NCBI GenBank assembly: GCA_025200525.1
Contig: CM045763.1
Span: 153,270,246 to 153,334,245 of the forward strand
DNA: 64,000 nucleotides
From: Camellia lanceoleosa
Lineage: Eukaryota; Streptophyta; Magnoliopsida; Ericales; Theaceae
Direction of reading: 5' to 3'
Shown here: in pieces, positions 47,265-59,432 of the stretch
Position numbering within the stretch: the first letter of the stretch is position 1
Layout of the letters: every line of letters begins with the position of its first letter
Notes under the pieces: model-generated
The model's input: the letters and a program-made list of their open reading frames with translations, nothing else
Told to the model about the DNA's origin: nothing
Database searches by the model: none
Made by a program: the position numbers and the translations under genes

Positions 47265-48683
47265 GGGTAAATTACACTGATACCCCCTAAGGTTTATATT
47301 TATTACATTTTTCTCTCACCTTTTGAAAATTACATCTCCCCTGAGATTTAAAGTTTCATTACAGATTCCCCCTCAGTAATTTAATTTTTTAAATATCAAT
47401 TTTTCCCTCATTGAGTAAATTACATTGATACCCCTCACATTTTAGAAATTACAATCCCCTCCTTTAGGTTTAAAGTTGTATTACCAATTGCCACCTCGGT
47501 TAGTATTAGTTGAAAAAAAAAATTCATTAAAAAAGTAAATTAAAATTAATAAAAAAAAAAATTGTTAGTAAAATTAGTAAATTTTTTATTTAAAAATCAA
47601 CGTAAACTCATTTTTTGAATTTATACTTTTTCTTCAAATTTACAAACTGAGACAATATTTATAAACTAAAAAAATTATCAAACAAGTTTTTATGACAGTT
47701 TTTAAAATTTTTGTAAATATAAATTGAAAGCTGAAAACGAAATGGTTACCAAACAGGACTCAGATGGTAAAAATGTCGTAAAATTAACAAATAATTAAAT
47801 AAATTACTAACGTAAAAAATGACTTATTAAAAGATTCTTGGGTTATGTATGGTTTGATTTTTAGATTTTTTTTTAAAAAGAAATTAAAAATTAATTTGGT
47901 TAATAAATAAAAAATAATTATCATTTAAGGGTGAAAAATAATTATCATTTTAATTTTTGAGCAGATTATATACATACGTATGGCTGTTTTAATTTAATTT
48001 GTAAAAAATTATTTCTAACCGCTCGAAAGATAAAAATTATAATTATTTTTTATTTTTTATTTCTTTACCAAATTAATTTTTAATTTTTTTAAAAAAAATT
48101 ATAAAAATCAAACCATACATAGCCTAAGAATCTTTTGATAAGTCATTTCTTATGTTGGTAATTTATTTAATTATTTGTTAATTTTACGACATTTTTACCA
48201 TTTGAAACCTGTTTGGTAACCATTTTGTTTTTAGTTTTCAATTTATATTTACAAAATTTTAAAAAACTGTCATAAAAACTTGTTTGATAATTTTTTAAGT
48301 TTATAAATGGTTGTCTTAGTTTGTAAATTTGAGGAAAAAACGTAAATTCAAAAAATGAGCTTATATTGGTTTTTAAATAGAAATTTAAAAATTTTACCAA
48401 CAAATTTTTTTTTTAAATGAATTTTTTTTTCAACTAACACTAACTGAGGGGGCAATTGGTAATACTACTTTAAACCTTAGGGAGACGATTGCAATTTCTA
48501 AAATGTGAGGGGTGTCAATGTAATTTACCCAATGAGGGCAAAATTGGTATTCAAAAAAATTAAATTGCTAAGGGAGAATCTATAATAAAACTTTAAACCT
48601 CAAGGGGGAAATGTAATTTTCAAAATGTGAAGGAAAAAACTGTAATAACCAAAACCTCAAGGGGTGTCAGTGTAATTTATCCA
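47265..48683. mobile_element. 1.4-kb foldback (Mutator-like) element
   Basis: Nearly the whole 1419 bp is one inverted repeat. The left arm begins GGGTAAATTACACTGATACC and the right arm read inward GGATAAATTACACTGACACC. The arms stay complementary through to the centre at about 47970, with only a short asymmetric middle. Flanking AAAAAATTA and AAAAAACTA form a 9-bp duplication with one difference, pointing to the Mutator superfamily. There is no coding region. Confidence 0.85.
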
Positions 48684-49362
48684 AAAAAACTAATATGTTT
48701 AATGGTACATATGGAAGTTATATATATATATATTGAGTCGGCTGAATTGCTCATACAAAATACATTTTTTAACTAGTCAACAGAATGAATATACTTCTAA
48801 AGATGGATCATTATTTTGAACTAATTATAATATATGTTTTATTCACACATTTATCATTATAATACATGTCACTACTATTTTCTTAAGTTGTAGGAAATGT
48901 TTGTTTGAAAATAAATTTTTTGTTGACAAGGAATGTAATAAATACATTGATTAATTTTCTTCCTTTGAATAATAAGGATAGGGGAAAAAATTGAAAGATG
49001 TTAACAACAGGCGGCACATAAGTTGAATACTTGGCTTCGAATGTGGGTCTGGGTCAGATTGCACTTGAATTGCGTGTGACTTGTTTGCCAAAATTAAGAA
49101 AGGGAAAAGCGTGGGAGCTCGAGGGGGGTTTCCCCGAAAGCCCCGAAAATGCTATTTTTGGCCAAAAAAAAAAATGCAAGGCAAGTGAAAAAAAAAAAAA
49201 AAAAAAAAAAACAGTTTACTTAAAATGAAAATTAGGGGGATTCAGGGGAGGGGAATTCGAGCTACCAATCAAAGTTGATTAAGAAAATATTTATCTAAAT
49301 GGTCACTTGGTATAATTTTAATTTTAGATTAGAGATGATCTATTTTTAAAACTGTTGATTAA
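48684..49362. other. Intergenic DNA with A-rich microsatellite
   Basis: Contains A runs at 49170-49210. The open frame at 49031-49228 has no recognisable domain and ends in a lysine run encoded by poly(A), so it is not accepted as a gene. Confidence 0.5.
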
Positions 49363-49590
49363 GCCTCGTTTGGCAACTGAACATTTTAGTCAAAAAGTCA
49401 AAAAGTTATTAAATTAGTCAAAAAGCCAAAAATTCATACCAAAAAGTCAAAGATTCTCTTTTCTCTCTACTTTTTGCACATCTTTTCGTAAAAAGCCAAA
49501 AAGTCATCCCAAACATACTAGTTTTTTTAAACTCATATTTTAGTCAAATAGCCAAAAAGTTACTAAATTAGCCTGTTCCCAAACGAAGCC
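49363..49590. mobile_element. Tourist-like MITE, intact ends
   Basis: GCCTCGTTTGGCAAC at the left and GTTCCCAAACGAAGGC-like GAAGCC at the right, with TAA at 49360-49362 and 49591-49593. 228 bp. Confidence 0.85.
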
Positions 49591-49593
49591 TAA

Positions 49594-51110
49594 GTATGTC
49601 TAAATTTAAATTTTTTTAAACTAAAAAAACACTTGTCTAAAAACTTGCATATCTATACATGTTACTTATCTGTTTAAATGTCACCTATTTGTACACGTAT
49701 TACTTATCTGTCAAATACCACCTATCTGTCTATCCATCGCCACCAATGACTTTTCTGACCAATTTTTTGATAACTTTTCAATGTTTGTCCTCAATATAAA
49801 AATACAATTAAACATTAGACCAAATAATATATGAATCTATAAATGCAAACTTTTCACCAATTAATCTTATTTTTAATTGTGAGATTAATGAATCAATGTA
49901 TACCTAAATGTTTACTGTTCACACACTAAAATTGGACTCCATTATTTGCAGTCCCAAAATTTGCTTCTTTGGTTATTAATCATTACACTTCAACTGATGA
50001 GAAATGGACTTCATCTTTACTTTGTCATGAGCAACAATGTTAGGTAGTTCAAAATTTTGTGACTCAAATAGTTCAAATCACTTAAAACGACGTCGTTTTG
50101 AGTGTAAACGAGTGTAAAACGACATTATTTTAACAAATTTAAACCATTTAAACTACAAAATTTTGAAGTACCAAACATTTTCCTTTCATGAGTCACCTTT
50201 TCACAACTTGTTTTATGAAGTTCAGCTGCATTAGGCTCGAGCATGCTAACAAAAGGTACTGTCCCAGATAAATTGCTTGAAGCAGGAGCCTTCTTTTGGC
50301 ATTGACTTTTTCAACTTAATTAGGCATAAAAAGATAAAATAAATTAAAAAAATTAATAAGATAAAATATTACATCTAAATCATGATTCAGCTTGTTTGTT
50401 TTTATTTTTCAGAAAATTCTACATTCTTATTTTTCGTGTTTTTTTTTTATTGAATTTTTTTAATATTTTAAACAATTTTTTTATTTTTTAGACACACCTA
50501 ACATAAATACACTTAAAAAGTAAAAAAATTATAAAAAAAAATCTTTTAAAAATTCACTAAATACCAAAAATATATATATAAAAAATACAAGAAGTATATT
50601 TTTTTGTATTTTTATGTATTTATTAATTTTTTAAAATATTTTTTCATAAATTTTTTACTTTTTAGATACATCTAACTAAGGTGCATCTAAAAAAGTAAAA
50701 AAAAAAAATTTAAAATTTAAAAAATATTCACTAAAAACAAAAGAATATGAAAACCAAAAAACTTTGTTTTCAAAAAACTTAATTCAGAAAATTCAAACCA
50801 AATACACTGAATCATTTTTTTTTCTCTTTTCCAAAAATAAAAAAAGTAACCTAAAATGAACTTTTAAACCAGAACTAAAATAGTAAAAACAAATCAAAAA
50901 ATTAACTAAACAAGTCACATGTCAAACCACAGCCAAGAGTACCTATCACTCTTCTCCCAATTTGCAACAAGCGAGCGTGCTCTTCCTATAATAACGGTGG
51001 ATTGAATGAGTAAAGCTTCACTAGATTCTTATAAGTATCACCTGTGATGCAGATTGGACATACCTGCTTTTTGTCCTTCCGTGGAGCACACATCTCTTCG
51101 GTTGCATTAT
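49594..51110. other. AT-rich intergenic DNA
   Basis: Long stretches of A/T. At 50960-51110 the minus strand has a short exon-like piece (EMCAPRKDKKQ followed by GTATGTCC) without a recognisable family. It is too short to call. Confidence 0.45.
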
Positions 51111-51354
51111 GCCCTAGAGTCGTGGGAAAGTGTTTATAACTTATACTTAAACAGCTTATAACTTATAACTTTCAGCTTAAGCTGATTTCCAGCTTATTCT
51201 TAAAGCATCTCCTGCCCCACTCAAAGAATAAGCTGATTTCTGACTTCCACAAAGCTATAAGCTATAAGTTATAAGCTAAACCAAACACATCAAAATAACT
51301 TAAATTAAGCTGAAAGCTGAAATAAGCTGTAAATAATTTTTGCCAAACAGGCAC
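51111..51354. mobile_element. MITE, second copy of the 11002-11279 family
   Basis: Nearly collinear with the first copy (GCTTAAGCTGATTTCCAGC, CATCTCCTGCC...), but the first inverted end has lost GTTTGGT, and the TSD is not clear. Confidence 0.82.
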
Positions 51355-52729
51355 AATAGATAATTGGGTCTTGCTTATGTTTTTAGATCATAAATGAGGA
51401 AAATTTATTATAAAAGGTTATTGGTGAGTTTATCAAATTCACAAATTAGTATTCAAATCAAATTGAATAATACTATACCAATTAATATACTAACAGATGA
51501 TGTGACATAATTTTAGAAGTTTTGAATATTTGTAATTTATATAATAGAGTAAGTCAATAATAATATATTGATACACTAATTAGTATACTAATTGCACCAC
51601 CGAATCAAATTACTTGAGCGCACCTTATGATCAACAAACTCTTTTGAGATCATCGGCTGGAAAGGTAAATAAATCAAACTTGAACATATTTGAAAATTCA
51701 TAACAGTTAAATTTTTGTATATATATATTTGAATGATTTTTTAAAAAATTTGGTATCAAAAGCTTTTATTTTCAGGTTCATTCAGTCTGAAAGAATTTGA
51801 AAGTAATTGTTATTTTGAAAATATCAAAGAAAGTTCACTACAAGAATAAATAAATAAAATTTTAAAGTTTTTTTTTTTTTTTTTTGTCTTTATAGTCTTT
51901 TTTCAAAATTTTAAACTTTTTATTTACTTTTTAATGATTCTAATATAACCTAAAAATAAAAAATTTAAATTTTTTTAGAAAAAATAATTAACTAAAGACA
52001 CAAAATTTTTTAAAAAAAACTGCTAAAATACAATTACCAAACCCACTCTGTAATAATAGTTTAACCTCCAGTCTCTTGGATTAACCATCAATCCATGGAT
52101 TGTTAATCCCACCAAGTGAATGATTTATTATCCATGTTATTTTTGTTAACAAAGCATGATTTTAAAAATAAAAAAAAAAAAAAAAAACTTACTAATCCAA
52201 TCTCAAATGCTAACAAACAACTTATGAGTTAATTTATTTAGCTTATTTGATTTTAAAAATTGACTAATGATGTTTAGTGGTAATTTTATATTATAAACTT
52301 AACTTACTTGACTAAAAAACAGTAGATTTTCTTAAATTACAATTTGAATTTTTTTAAAACTTATTTGAAATCTTTAAACATGTATGGACAAAAAAATCTC
52401 AATTCTTTTGTCTTAATTATAACTTTTGAGAAAAATATTAAATATTTAACAGCAAGTTATGCGACAACTTAGTTATTTAAACAAGTTCTATATATATATA
52501 TATATTATAATTTATCAAAATTAAAACCAGACAGATGTATAACTTATTTCAAATCTTTTGAATTAATAATTTAAAATTGTAACTTATAAGTGATATTAAA
52601 AGGGCTATTGTAGAAGAACAATTCCAGAAAGAGAGAGAGGGGGTAGACCCTCTCTCTCTTAAGAGATTTCCGGCAATGCTCTAGTGGTTCTTCGGTGACA
52701 TTCCGGTGACTCGTTTTACACTTCTAAAG
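51355..52729. other. AT-rich intergenic DNA before element B
   Basis: No gene seen. A GAGAGAGAGAG / CTCTCTCTCT inverted pair (52630-52665) could form a short hairpin just upstream of the LTR. Confidence 0.5.
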
Positions 52730-53465
52730 TGAGAGGATAATTTATATTGGTAAATTGGGTCGAGCTGGGGTTGTGGGCCGTTCTATGGACCGAAGTAAAG
52801 AGGCTTGGAGGCCGGGCCGCGGACAAATGGTAGACCGGTCTAGAGTACGATTTTGTCGCCGGATGAAGTAAGTTTGTTAGTTCGGTGTAGCTCGGTTGCG
52901 CTGTTCGGGACCGAGGTGTGTATTCCGTTCTAAGGCTTGATTGAACGTTAGCTCGGTTTAGTTCTTCTATGGATAGCTTGGTCGTGCCTGTGAGGCCGAG
53001 GTAGAAGAAAGGAAAGGAAGACCGAGGTAACAGTTAGATCGGTCTGGATTTGTTTGTCTGACAGGGCAAGTTATTTCGGTCTTGGAGTAGTCCGGCCGTG
53101 AGGAAAACCATCTCACATGGTTTAAGCAGTGAGGGGGGGGTGTTGGAGGATAAGCAGTATCTTCCAGGAGTATGAGTCCTAGAAGGACTCTACATGGAGG
53201 AGTAAGAGTCCTCCTAGGATTGTGCCATGCGAAACCTATATAAGCTCACCAATGTCACCTTTGGAGAGGTAATGCAACTTTTGCTCCCTAAATACATAGA
53301 GCTTTTGCCTTCTTGTCTTGCTTACTGACTTAGGCATCGGAGAGGTTTCCGGCACACACCGCCGCCATTCACGTTTGTGTTTACAGGTGGTAGAACGACG
53401 ACGTACAGAGGGACGCAGACTTGATTAACAGGATTATACGAGAAGGTGTATTTCTTTCCCGTACA
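52730..53465 (+). repeat. 5' LTR of element B
   Basis: Starts TGAGAGGATAATTTATATTG, shared with the window's last 33 bases, and ends CCCGTACA next to the PBS. 736 bp. Contains the promoter and several CGAGGT and TCGGTC motifs. Confidence 0.9.
53231..53247 (+). promoter_or_regulatory. TATA box of the element B LTR
   Basis: AACCTATATAAGCTCACC contains CTATATAAG in the LTR, about 220 bases before the LTR end, as expected for the U3/R junction. It would drive the genomic RNA. Confidence 0.7.
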
Positions 53466-53484
53466 ATTGGCGCCGTCTGTGGGA
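53466..53484 (+). promoter_or_regulatory. Primer binding site of element B
   Basis: ATTGGCGCCGTCTGTGGGA begins at the first base after the LTR. It is the same type as in element A (TGGCGCC, tRNA-Asp-like). Confidence 0.87.
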
Positions 53485-53530
53485 ACTCAGACAAGAACAA
53501 CCTCTTGATCAAGCTTTCTCTTGAACCTCA

Positions 53531-55137
53531 ATGGCAAACAATGAAGAATTACCTCAATCCGCCGACGGACCGACTCAGATGGGGTGCAAGGCGAAAGGCC
53601 TACCAGTGGTCACTACCATGACCAACCTGGAGCAACGACAAACCCCCAGGAGGGATGCCAGGGGTAGAAGGAGAAATAATGCCTCATCCCTCTCGTTCGA
53701 TAGCCCGGAAAGACAGAGGCGCAGGGTTGATCCTCAAATTCTGGAGGATCGCGTCAGAGAACAAGACGAATTAATACGACAAATGGCGGCGGACATGGAA
53801 TCCTTAAAGCGCCAGATGAAGGGTAAAGAGGTGGCGACAGGAGAGGGGCGCAACAACAAGACGCCCCCTCGCCACTCAGAGGGTCGTAGTAGGAATTCTA
53901 CACCCTCTCAACCAGAGAACAGAAGCCTCAGGACAGGCGACACGCAATCCGTATCTTCCAGGACTCGTCACTCCAGGTCTGAGAGGACGAGGTCTGAGAG
54001 GTCATACACTGAGGGAAGTACCTATTGGCCCTCACATACGCACCAGACGAGGTCTAGACAGACGGAATTACCCAGATCGTCCAACCTACGATCCATGCTA
54101 GAAGAGAAGGCACGATGGAAGGAGGATGCCAGAGCGCGCGATCCACACAAGGTTCCTGCCTTGCAGCGGTTGGCTCCTCGGACGCATGGAAGCGTCGAGG
54201 TTGGAATGCCAATGCCGCGCCGGGCATACGAACCAACGGACAAGGCATTAGCGAGGCTACAGACCTCACCATTCGTCCCAGCAATAGAGAATGCACCCCT
54301 TCCGTCCGGCTTCCTACAGCCCAAATTCACAACGTACGAGGGGAAGACGGACCCCTACACGCACTTGAGCCACTTTCACCAGGTTATGGCTGTATACCGG
54401 CGGAACGAGGCCTTGATGTGCATCCTATTCCCTTCAAGCCTTGGCGACCTAGGCTTGACTTGGTTTGAGAAGCTTCCAGAGGGCAGCATAGCCTCCTGGG
54501 CGCAATTGGCAGAGGCGTTTGTAACGCGGTTCAGAACAAACACGAAAACCCTGGTGGAGATCGACCAGTTACTCTCCATCGACATGGGCGACAAGGAGAC
54601 CCTGAGGTCATACAACAACGCATCTTGGGAGCCATTCAACCAGATTGGGGCCTCCCCAACTAACCTCGCCATTGCGCAATACAAAAGAGGCCTTCCAGTC
54701 GGGAACAGACTGAGGGACTCTATCACCATGACGCCACCCCTTACCATGGAGGCCCTGATGGAGAGAGTGCATCAAGACATCGAGTAGAAGAGGATGGCGC
54801 TCGTGCCAAAAGCAAAATCTGGCGCGACCTTCAGAGAAGAAGACCTCAAAAAGGTCAATACGGTAGATCGCCAAAACCGAAATGGACGAGGCAAAAGTAG
54901 ACAATGGCGAGGACCAGGACAAGAGATGGTTAAGAGTCCGCGACCGCCATAACCACGGTATTCAAGAAACCGATCCATCAGATACTTAGTGAGATTCGAG
55001 ACGAACCTTTCGTCAAGTGGCCAGCCAAGCTAGGCGAGGCCCAAAAGGACTATGATGACAGATCCAGATGCACCTTCCACAAAGAAAAGGGGCACATCAC
55101 TGAGAATTGCACGCCGCTGAGGCAGCATCTGGAAGAA
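53531..55137 (+). pseudogene. Element B Gag
   Basis: Starts at ATG 53531 (MANNEELPQSADGPTQM), about 45 bases after the PBS. Basic and Ser/Arg-rich N-terminal 250 residues (SRTRHSRSERTRSERS) are followed by the Retrotrans_gag core (about residues 260-400: FPSSLGDLGLTWFEKLPEG, WAQLAEAFVTRFR). The frame ends at TAG 54785-54787 after MERVHQDIE. The remaining part to the knuckle-like CTFHKEKGHITENC (about 55066-55110) is broken by frame changes. Gag would form the capsid and bind RNA. Confidence 0.88.
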
Positions 55138-55770
55138 TTGGTGGCAGCAGGCCACCTGGATAAATACATAGAGGGAGGAGCGCAACCAGCCCCCCAAGAC
55201 CACAGCAACCCCAATGGGATGCCAATCGACGCCCCGCCCCAAGGCGTCATCAACGTAATACATGGAGTCTTTGAACCTGAGCGTGTATGCGAGCTCAGAG
55301 GTTCAATCAAAAAAGCTGAGCACTTAAGGGAGGTGCTAAGTGCCCAACCGGTTGTTAAAAAGGGGAAGACAGATGCCACAAATGTCATGTCTTTTTCGGA
55401 TAAAGACTTGGCGAGGATTTATTGCCCTCACAACGATGCCTTGGTCGTCACTCTCCGAGTCAAAGATTTTGACGTCAAGCGGATTCTGATCGACCAAGGT
55501 AGTTCATGTGAAATCATGTACTATGAAACCTTCAAACAACTCAACTTGCAAGACAAAGACTTGGCGCCGGCCATATCTCCCCTTATCGGATTCAACTCAA
55601 TGCCTGAATGGCCCGTCGACAAGATTATTCTCCCGGTCAGAGCAGGGAGTGTGACAAAGCAAATGGAGTTTTGGGTGTTGAAGGTCCCCTCCACCTACAA
55701 CATTATCTTGGGCAGAACATGGCTGCACGTCATGCGCTCAGTGGCGTCCTCCTACCACCAGGTGATTTGA
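55138..55770 (+). pseudogene. Element B protease
   Basis: VKRILIDQGSSCEIMYYETF has the Tat-type active site with D next to QG. WVLKVPSTYNIILGRTWL carries the C-terminal motif. VINVIHGVFEPERV and NVMSFSDKDL upstream are blocks seen in many Tat polyproteins. The frame ends TGA at 55770 (ligand of the following segment 'FPNDT'), so the polyprotein is interrupted before RT. Confidence 0.87.
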
Positions 55771-55788
55771 TTTCCTAACGACACCAGA

Positions 55789-56087
55789 GTGATAGAGGAA
55801 GTTTATGGCGACCAGGTCATGTCAAAGCAATGCTTTGTGACAGTAAACGGCAGCCGTGCTGCTAAAGGATATGTTCATTCGGTAGAAGAACCAGAGAGTA
55901 ATGAACTATTCGCAGATGTGGGCAAAGCGGCCAGTCAGAAAGCAGTGGAGGACTTAGTTGAAGTCAGGATAGACGAGAAGAACCCGGATAAGTTCTTCTT
56001 ACTTGGTTCGTCGTTGTCAAAGATCGAGATTGGAAGTCTTAGAATTCTCGACCTCCAACATCGAAGTGTTCGCCGACCCGCATTTAC
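55789..56087 (+). pseudogene. Element B linker between protease and RT
   Basis: Reads MIEEVYGDQVMSKQCF, then DEKNPDKFFLLGSSLSKIE, the conserved stretch just before RT in Tat elements. It goes out of frame at about 56040. Confidence 0.7.
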
Positions 56088-57405
56088 ATGCCAGGCATTG
56101 ATCCCAACTTCATTTGCCACCAACTCAATGTCCACCCTTCTGCCAGGCCAGCTATTCAGCGCACTCGCAGATCGGCACTCCATCACGCCGAAATAGTGGC
56201 AGAGGAGGTAGAAAACCTGCTGGAAGCTGGGGCAATCAGAGAGGTGCACTACCCCAAATGGATCTCCAACACAGTCGTAGTGCCAAAGAAGAATGGCAAG
56301 TGGCGCGTCTGCGTCGATTACAAGACGGTCAACAAAGCATGCCCGAAGGACAGCTTCCCCCTACCAAGGATAGATCAATTGGTGGACCTAACAGCTGGGC
56401 ACAGCAGGCTTAGCTTCCTTGACGCATACAGAGGCTACCATCAGATAGCCATGCACGAACCGGATCAGGAAGTAACATCCTTCACCACTCCAAGAGGACT
56501 ATACTGCTACAAGGTCATGCCCTTTGGCCTAAAGAACGCAGGGGCGACATTCTAGAGAATGGTCACAAAGATGTTCGAGCCATTGTTAGGCAGAACAATG
56601 GAGGCTTACATCGACAACATGGTGGTCAAAAGCAAGGATGCGGATGACCATCTAAAGGACCTAGATGAGATGTTCCAGATCCTGAAGAAACACAAGCTGC
56701 GCCTTAACGCTTCTAAGTGCGCATTCGGTGTAGGATCTGGCAAGTTTCTGGGTTTCCTGGTAACCAACCGGGGTATTGAGGCAGACCCCTCCCAAATCAA
56801 AGTAATTCAGGAGTTAGAAAGGCCGAACTCAGTGAAGGAAGTACAGCATCTCACTGGCATGGCGGCTGCACTCAATCGATTCATAAGCCGGTCATCAGAC
56901 ATGCTACGACCATTCTTCCATGCACTAAAGGCTAAGTTTGAATGGGACGAAGAGTGCGACCACTCCCTGGAAAGCCTAAAAGAATACATGTCTTCTCCAC
57001 CATTACTTGTAACACCAATCCCTGGAGAAGAACTCTTCTTATACTTGGCAGTGTCGCAGCACGCAATTAGTGCAGTGTTGGTCTGCGCAGAAGGAATCCA
57101 ACACTTGCCCATCTATTATGTCAGCAAGACGTTACTGGGCGCCGAAACAAGGTACTTGCCGCTGGAAAATCTGGCATTGGCCTTGATGATGGCTTCAAGG
57201 AAATTGTCGCATTACTTTCACGCCCACACCATAGTTGTTCTCACAGCCTTCCCACTCAAGGCTTTATTTGAAAGGGCGAACTTTTCTGGGCGAATTCTGA
57301 AATGGGCAGTAGAATTGGGACAGTACGACATCAAGTTCCAACCCAGAACCGCAATAAAGGCTCAAGCATTGGCAGACTTCGTCGCAGAATTCACACCAGG
57401 AAGTC
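56088..57405 (+). pseudogene. Element B reverse transcriptase and RNase H
   Basis: RT motifs: NGKWRVCVDYKTVNKACPKD, FPLPRIDQLVD, FLDAYRGYHQI, RGLYCYKVMPFGLKN, then TAG at 56553-56555 and VTKMFEPLLGRTMEAYIDNM. The active site reads YIDN rather than YIDD, a change at the second aspartate. The thumb (HLTGMAAALNRFISRSSDM) and RT-linked RNase H (GEELFLYLAVSQHAISAV, KTLLGAETRYLPLENLALAL) follow in one open frame. Without suppression and the lost D it is inactive. Confidence 0.88.
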
Positions 57406-58120
57406 ATCACATCTGCCTAGTCGACCTGACTGAAACAACCGAACTAAGGATGGAGGTTGACGTCGGAATAACGTTACCCCTAGTACTGGTTGCTCAGTCA
57501 GGCCCCAAGGCGGACCAGAGTAAAGAAAGGGAGGAAGAAGTGAACCATGCTACACCAAGTCAGGACTCACCGACTAACAAAGACTTGGTGCAAACAGAGA
57601 GCAAGGGGCAGACAGCAAGCATCGACTCTGAAGAAGCCACCAGCAACATGGAAGATCCCAAGACCTCATCTAATCCCTCCACCTGCTGGAAGTTGTTCGT
57701 TGGAGAGATGTGGAAGCTCTTCATGGATGGAGCATCCAATAGGCATAGAGCAGGACTTGGCATAGTCCTCATTTCTCCAAATGGCCTAGTAATGGAGCAA
57801 GCAATCAACCTTGGCTTTCCAGCATCAAACAACGAAGCGGAGTATGAAGCGCTTTTGGCTGGTCTCAAGTCAGCATTCTACATGAAGGCCACTGAGCTAA
57901 TGGTCTACAGCGACTCACAGCTGGTAGTAAACCAAATATCGGGCGACTACGAGGCAAATGATGATAGGATGGCCAAGTACCAAGACTTGGTCAGAACAGA
58001 GATAAAGAAGTTCGAAGTAGTGAGGATAGAACAGATTGGCAGAGAGGAAAACAGCAGAGCAGACGAACTCGGAGGCTTCGCCTCAATGGCAGACACCTCC
58101 ATTCCCCATCCACTACTAAT
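57406..58120 (+). CDS. Element B second (archaeal-type) RNase H, open
   Basis: In the same open frame as the preceding RT part: KLFMDGASNRHRAG (D), ASNNEAEYEALLAGLKSA (E), LMVYSDSQLVVNQISGDYEA (D) and EENSRADELGGFASM (D). All four acidic residues of the archaeal-type RNase H fold (RVT_3) are present. It is linked by a Ser/Thr/Glu-rich spacer (KEREEEVNHATPSQDS). The domain itself has no stop, but it is part of a polyprotein that stops at 58512. Such a second RNase H is a recognised feature of the Tat lineage. Confidence 0.85.
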
Positions 58121-59432
58121 CGACTATCTGCCTAGACCAAGCATTGAAGACCCAGAAGCTGAAGAAGAATGTTGTGCAGAGTTAGGTCCTTCTTGGATGA
58201 ATCCCATCATACTATTCCTAAAGGACGGCACCCTCCTAGAAGAGAAGAAAGAAGCCAACAGAATAAGAGCAAAGTCGCAGCGGTTTTGGCTCTCTCCATC
58301 CTTGGCATTATACAAGAAGTCGTTCTCGGGACCTTACTTAAAGTGTGTCCACCCCAGCAAGGTGGAAGCATTCCTGTTCGAAATACATGAGGGGGTATGT
58401 GGCAGCCATCAAGGAGGAAGATCATTGGCGTACCGAGCTATTTCACAAGGATACTGGTGGCCGTACATGCAAGCAGATTCAGAGAAGTATGTCAAAAAAT
58501 GCGAAAAGTGTTAGAAGTTTGCGCACCAAATACACCAGCCAGCCAGAGAACTCCTACCTTTGACTAGTCCATGGCCTTTCACAATGTGGGGCTTAGACAT
58601 AGTAGGTCCACTTCCAACAGCACCAGGCAACAGGAAGTTCTTTCTTGCGGCAACAGACTACTTCACAAAGTGGGTGGAAGCTGAAGCCTTGGCGTCAATC
58701 AAGGAAAAAGATGTGAAGAAGTTTGTTTGGCAGAACATCATTACTCGCTTTGGCATACCAAAAGCACTGATTTGCATAACCAAGACTTTCGCTTTGACGG
58801 TAAAATTTTCAGAGGCTTTTGCGAAGAATACAAGATAGAGTTCTACAATTCTATACCGGCGTATCCCCAAGCAAACGGTCAAGCCGAGGCGTCAAACAAG
58901 GTAGTCTTGGACGAATTGAAGAAAAGGTTGGAGAAAGCCAAAGGCAAGTGGGCAGAAGAGCTCCCTCATGTTTTATGGGCTTATCGCACCATACCACAGC
59001 GGTCAACAGGAGAAACTCCATTCTCCTTAGCCTATGGCATGGAAGCAGTCATCCCATTAGAAGTCGGACTCCCCACAATTCGGAGCGAAAATTTTGATCC
59101 AGACTTAAATGGCGAAGCTATAGCATTGGAACTTGACCTTGCGGAAGAAAGAAGAGACAGAGCATTGGTTCACATCGCCTCCTACCAACAAGAACTAACT
59201 AGGAAGTATAACAAAACTGTGCATCCAAGGCAATTCAAGATCAGCGATTGGGTACTTCGCAAAGTTATGGGCAACACATTGGTCCCAAGAGACGGCAAGT
59301 TAGGTCCTAACTGAGAAGGTCCTTACAAAGTGGTCGATTAGCAGGAAAAGGGGCATACCACTTGGAAGATGAGGACGACAAAGCAATTCCTAGGCCATGG
59401 AACACTGCCAATCTCAAGTTATTTTACTTTTA
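58121..59432 (+). pseudogene. Element B integrase
   Basis: HEGVCGSHQGGRSL and YVKKCEKC give the HHCC zinc finger. TAG at 58512-58514 replaces the Q after CEKC. The core resumes TMWGLDIVGPLP (first D). At about 58775 one base is missing within the codon for the second catalytic D (a C-D-N stretch), which shifts the frame. The third residue E is in QANGQAEASNKVV. RTIPQRSTGETPFSLAYGME and WVLRKVMGNTLVPRDG follow; TGA at 59312-59314 replaces a W in LGPNxEGPY. The C-terminal end NTANLKLFYF terminates near 59432. Confidence 0.87.

Noticed and set aside
49031..49228. Small frame ending in a lysine run
   Set aside because: Ends in poly(A)-encoded Lys; no recognisable domain.
50960..51110. Exon-like fragment on the minus strand (EMCAPRKDKKQ)
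   Set aside because: Too short, no family, no adjoining exons.
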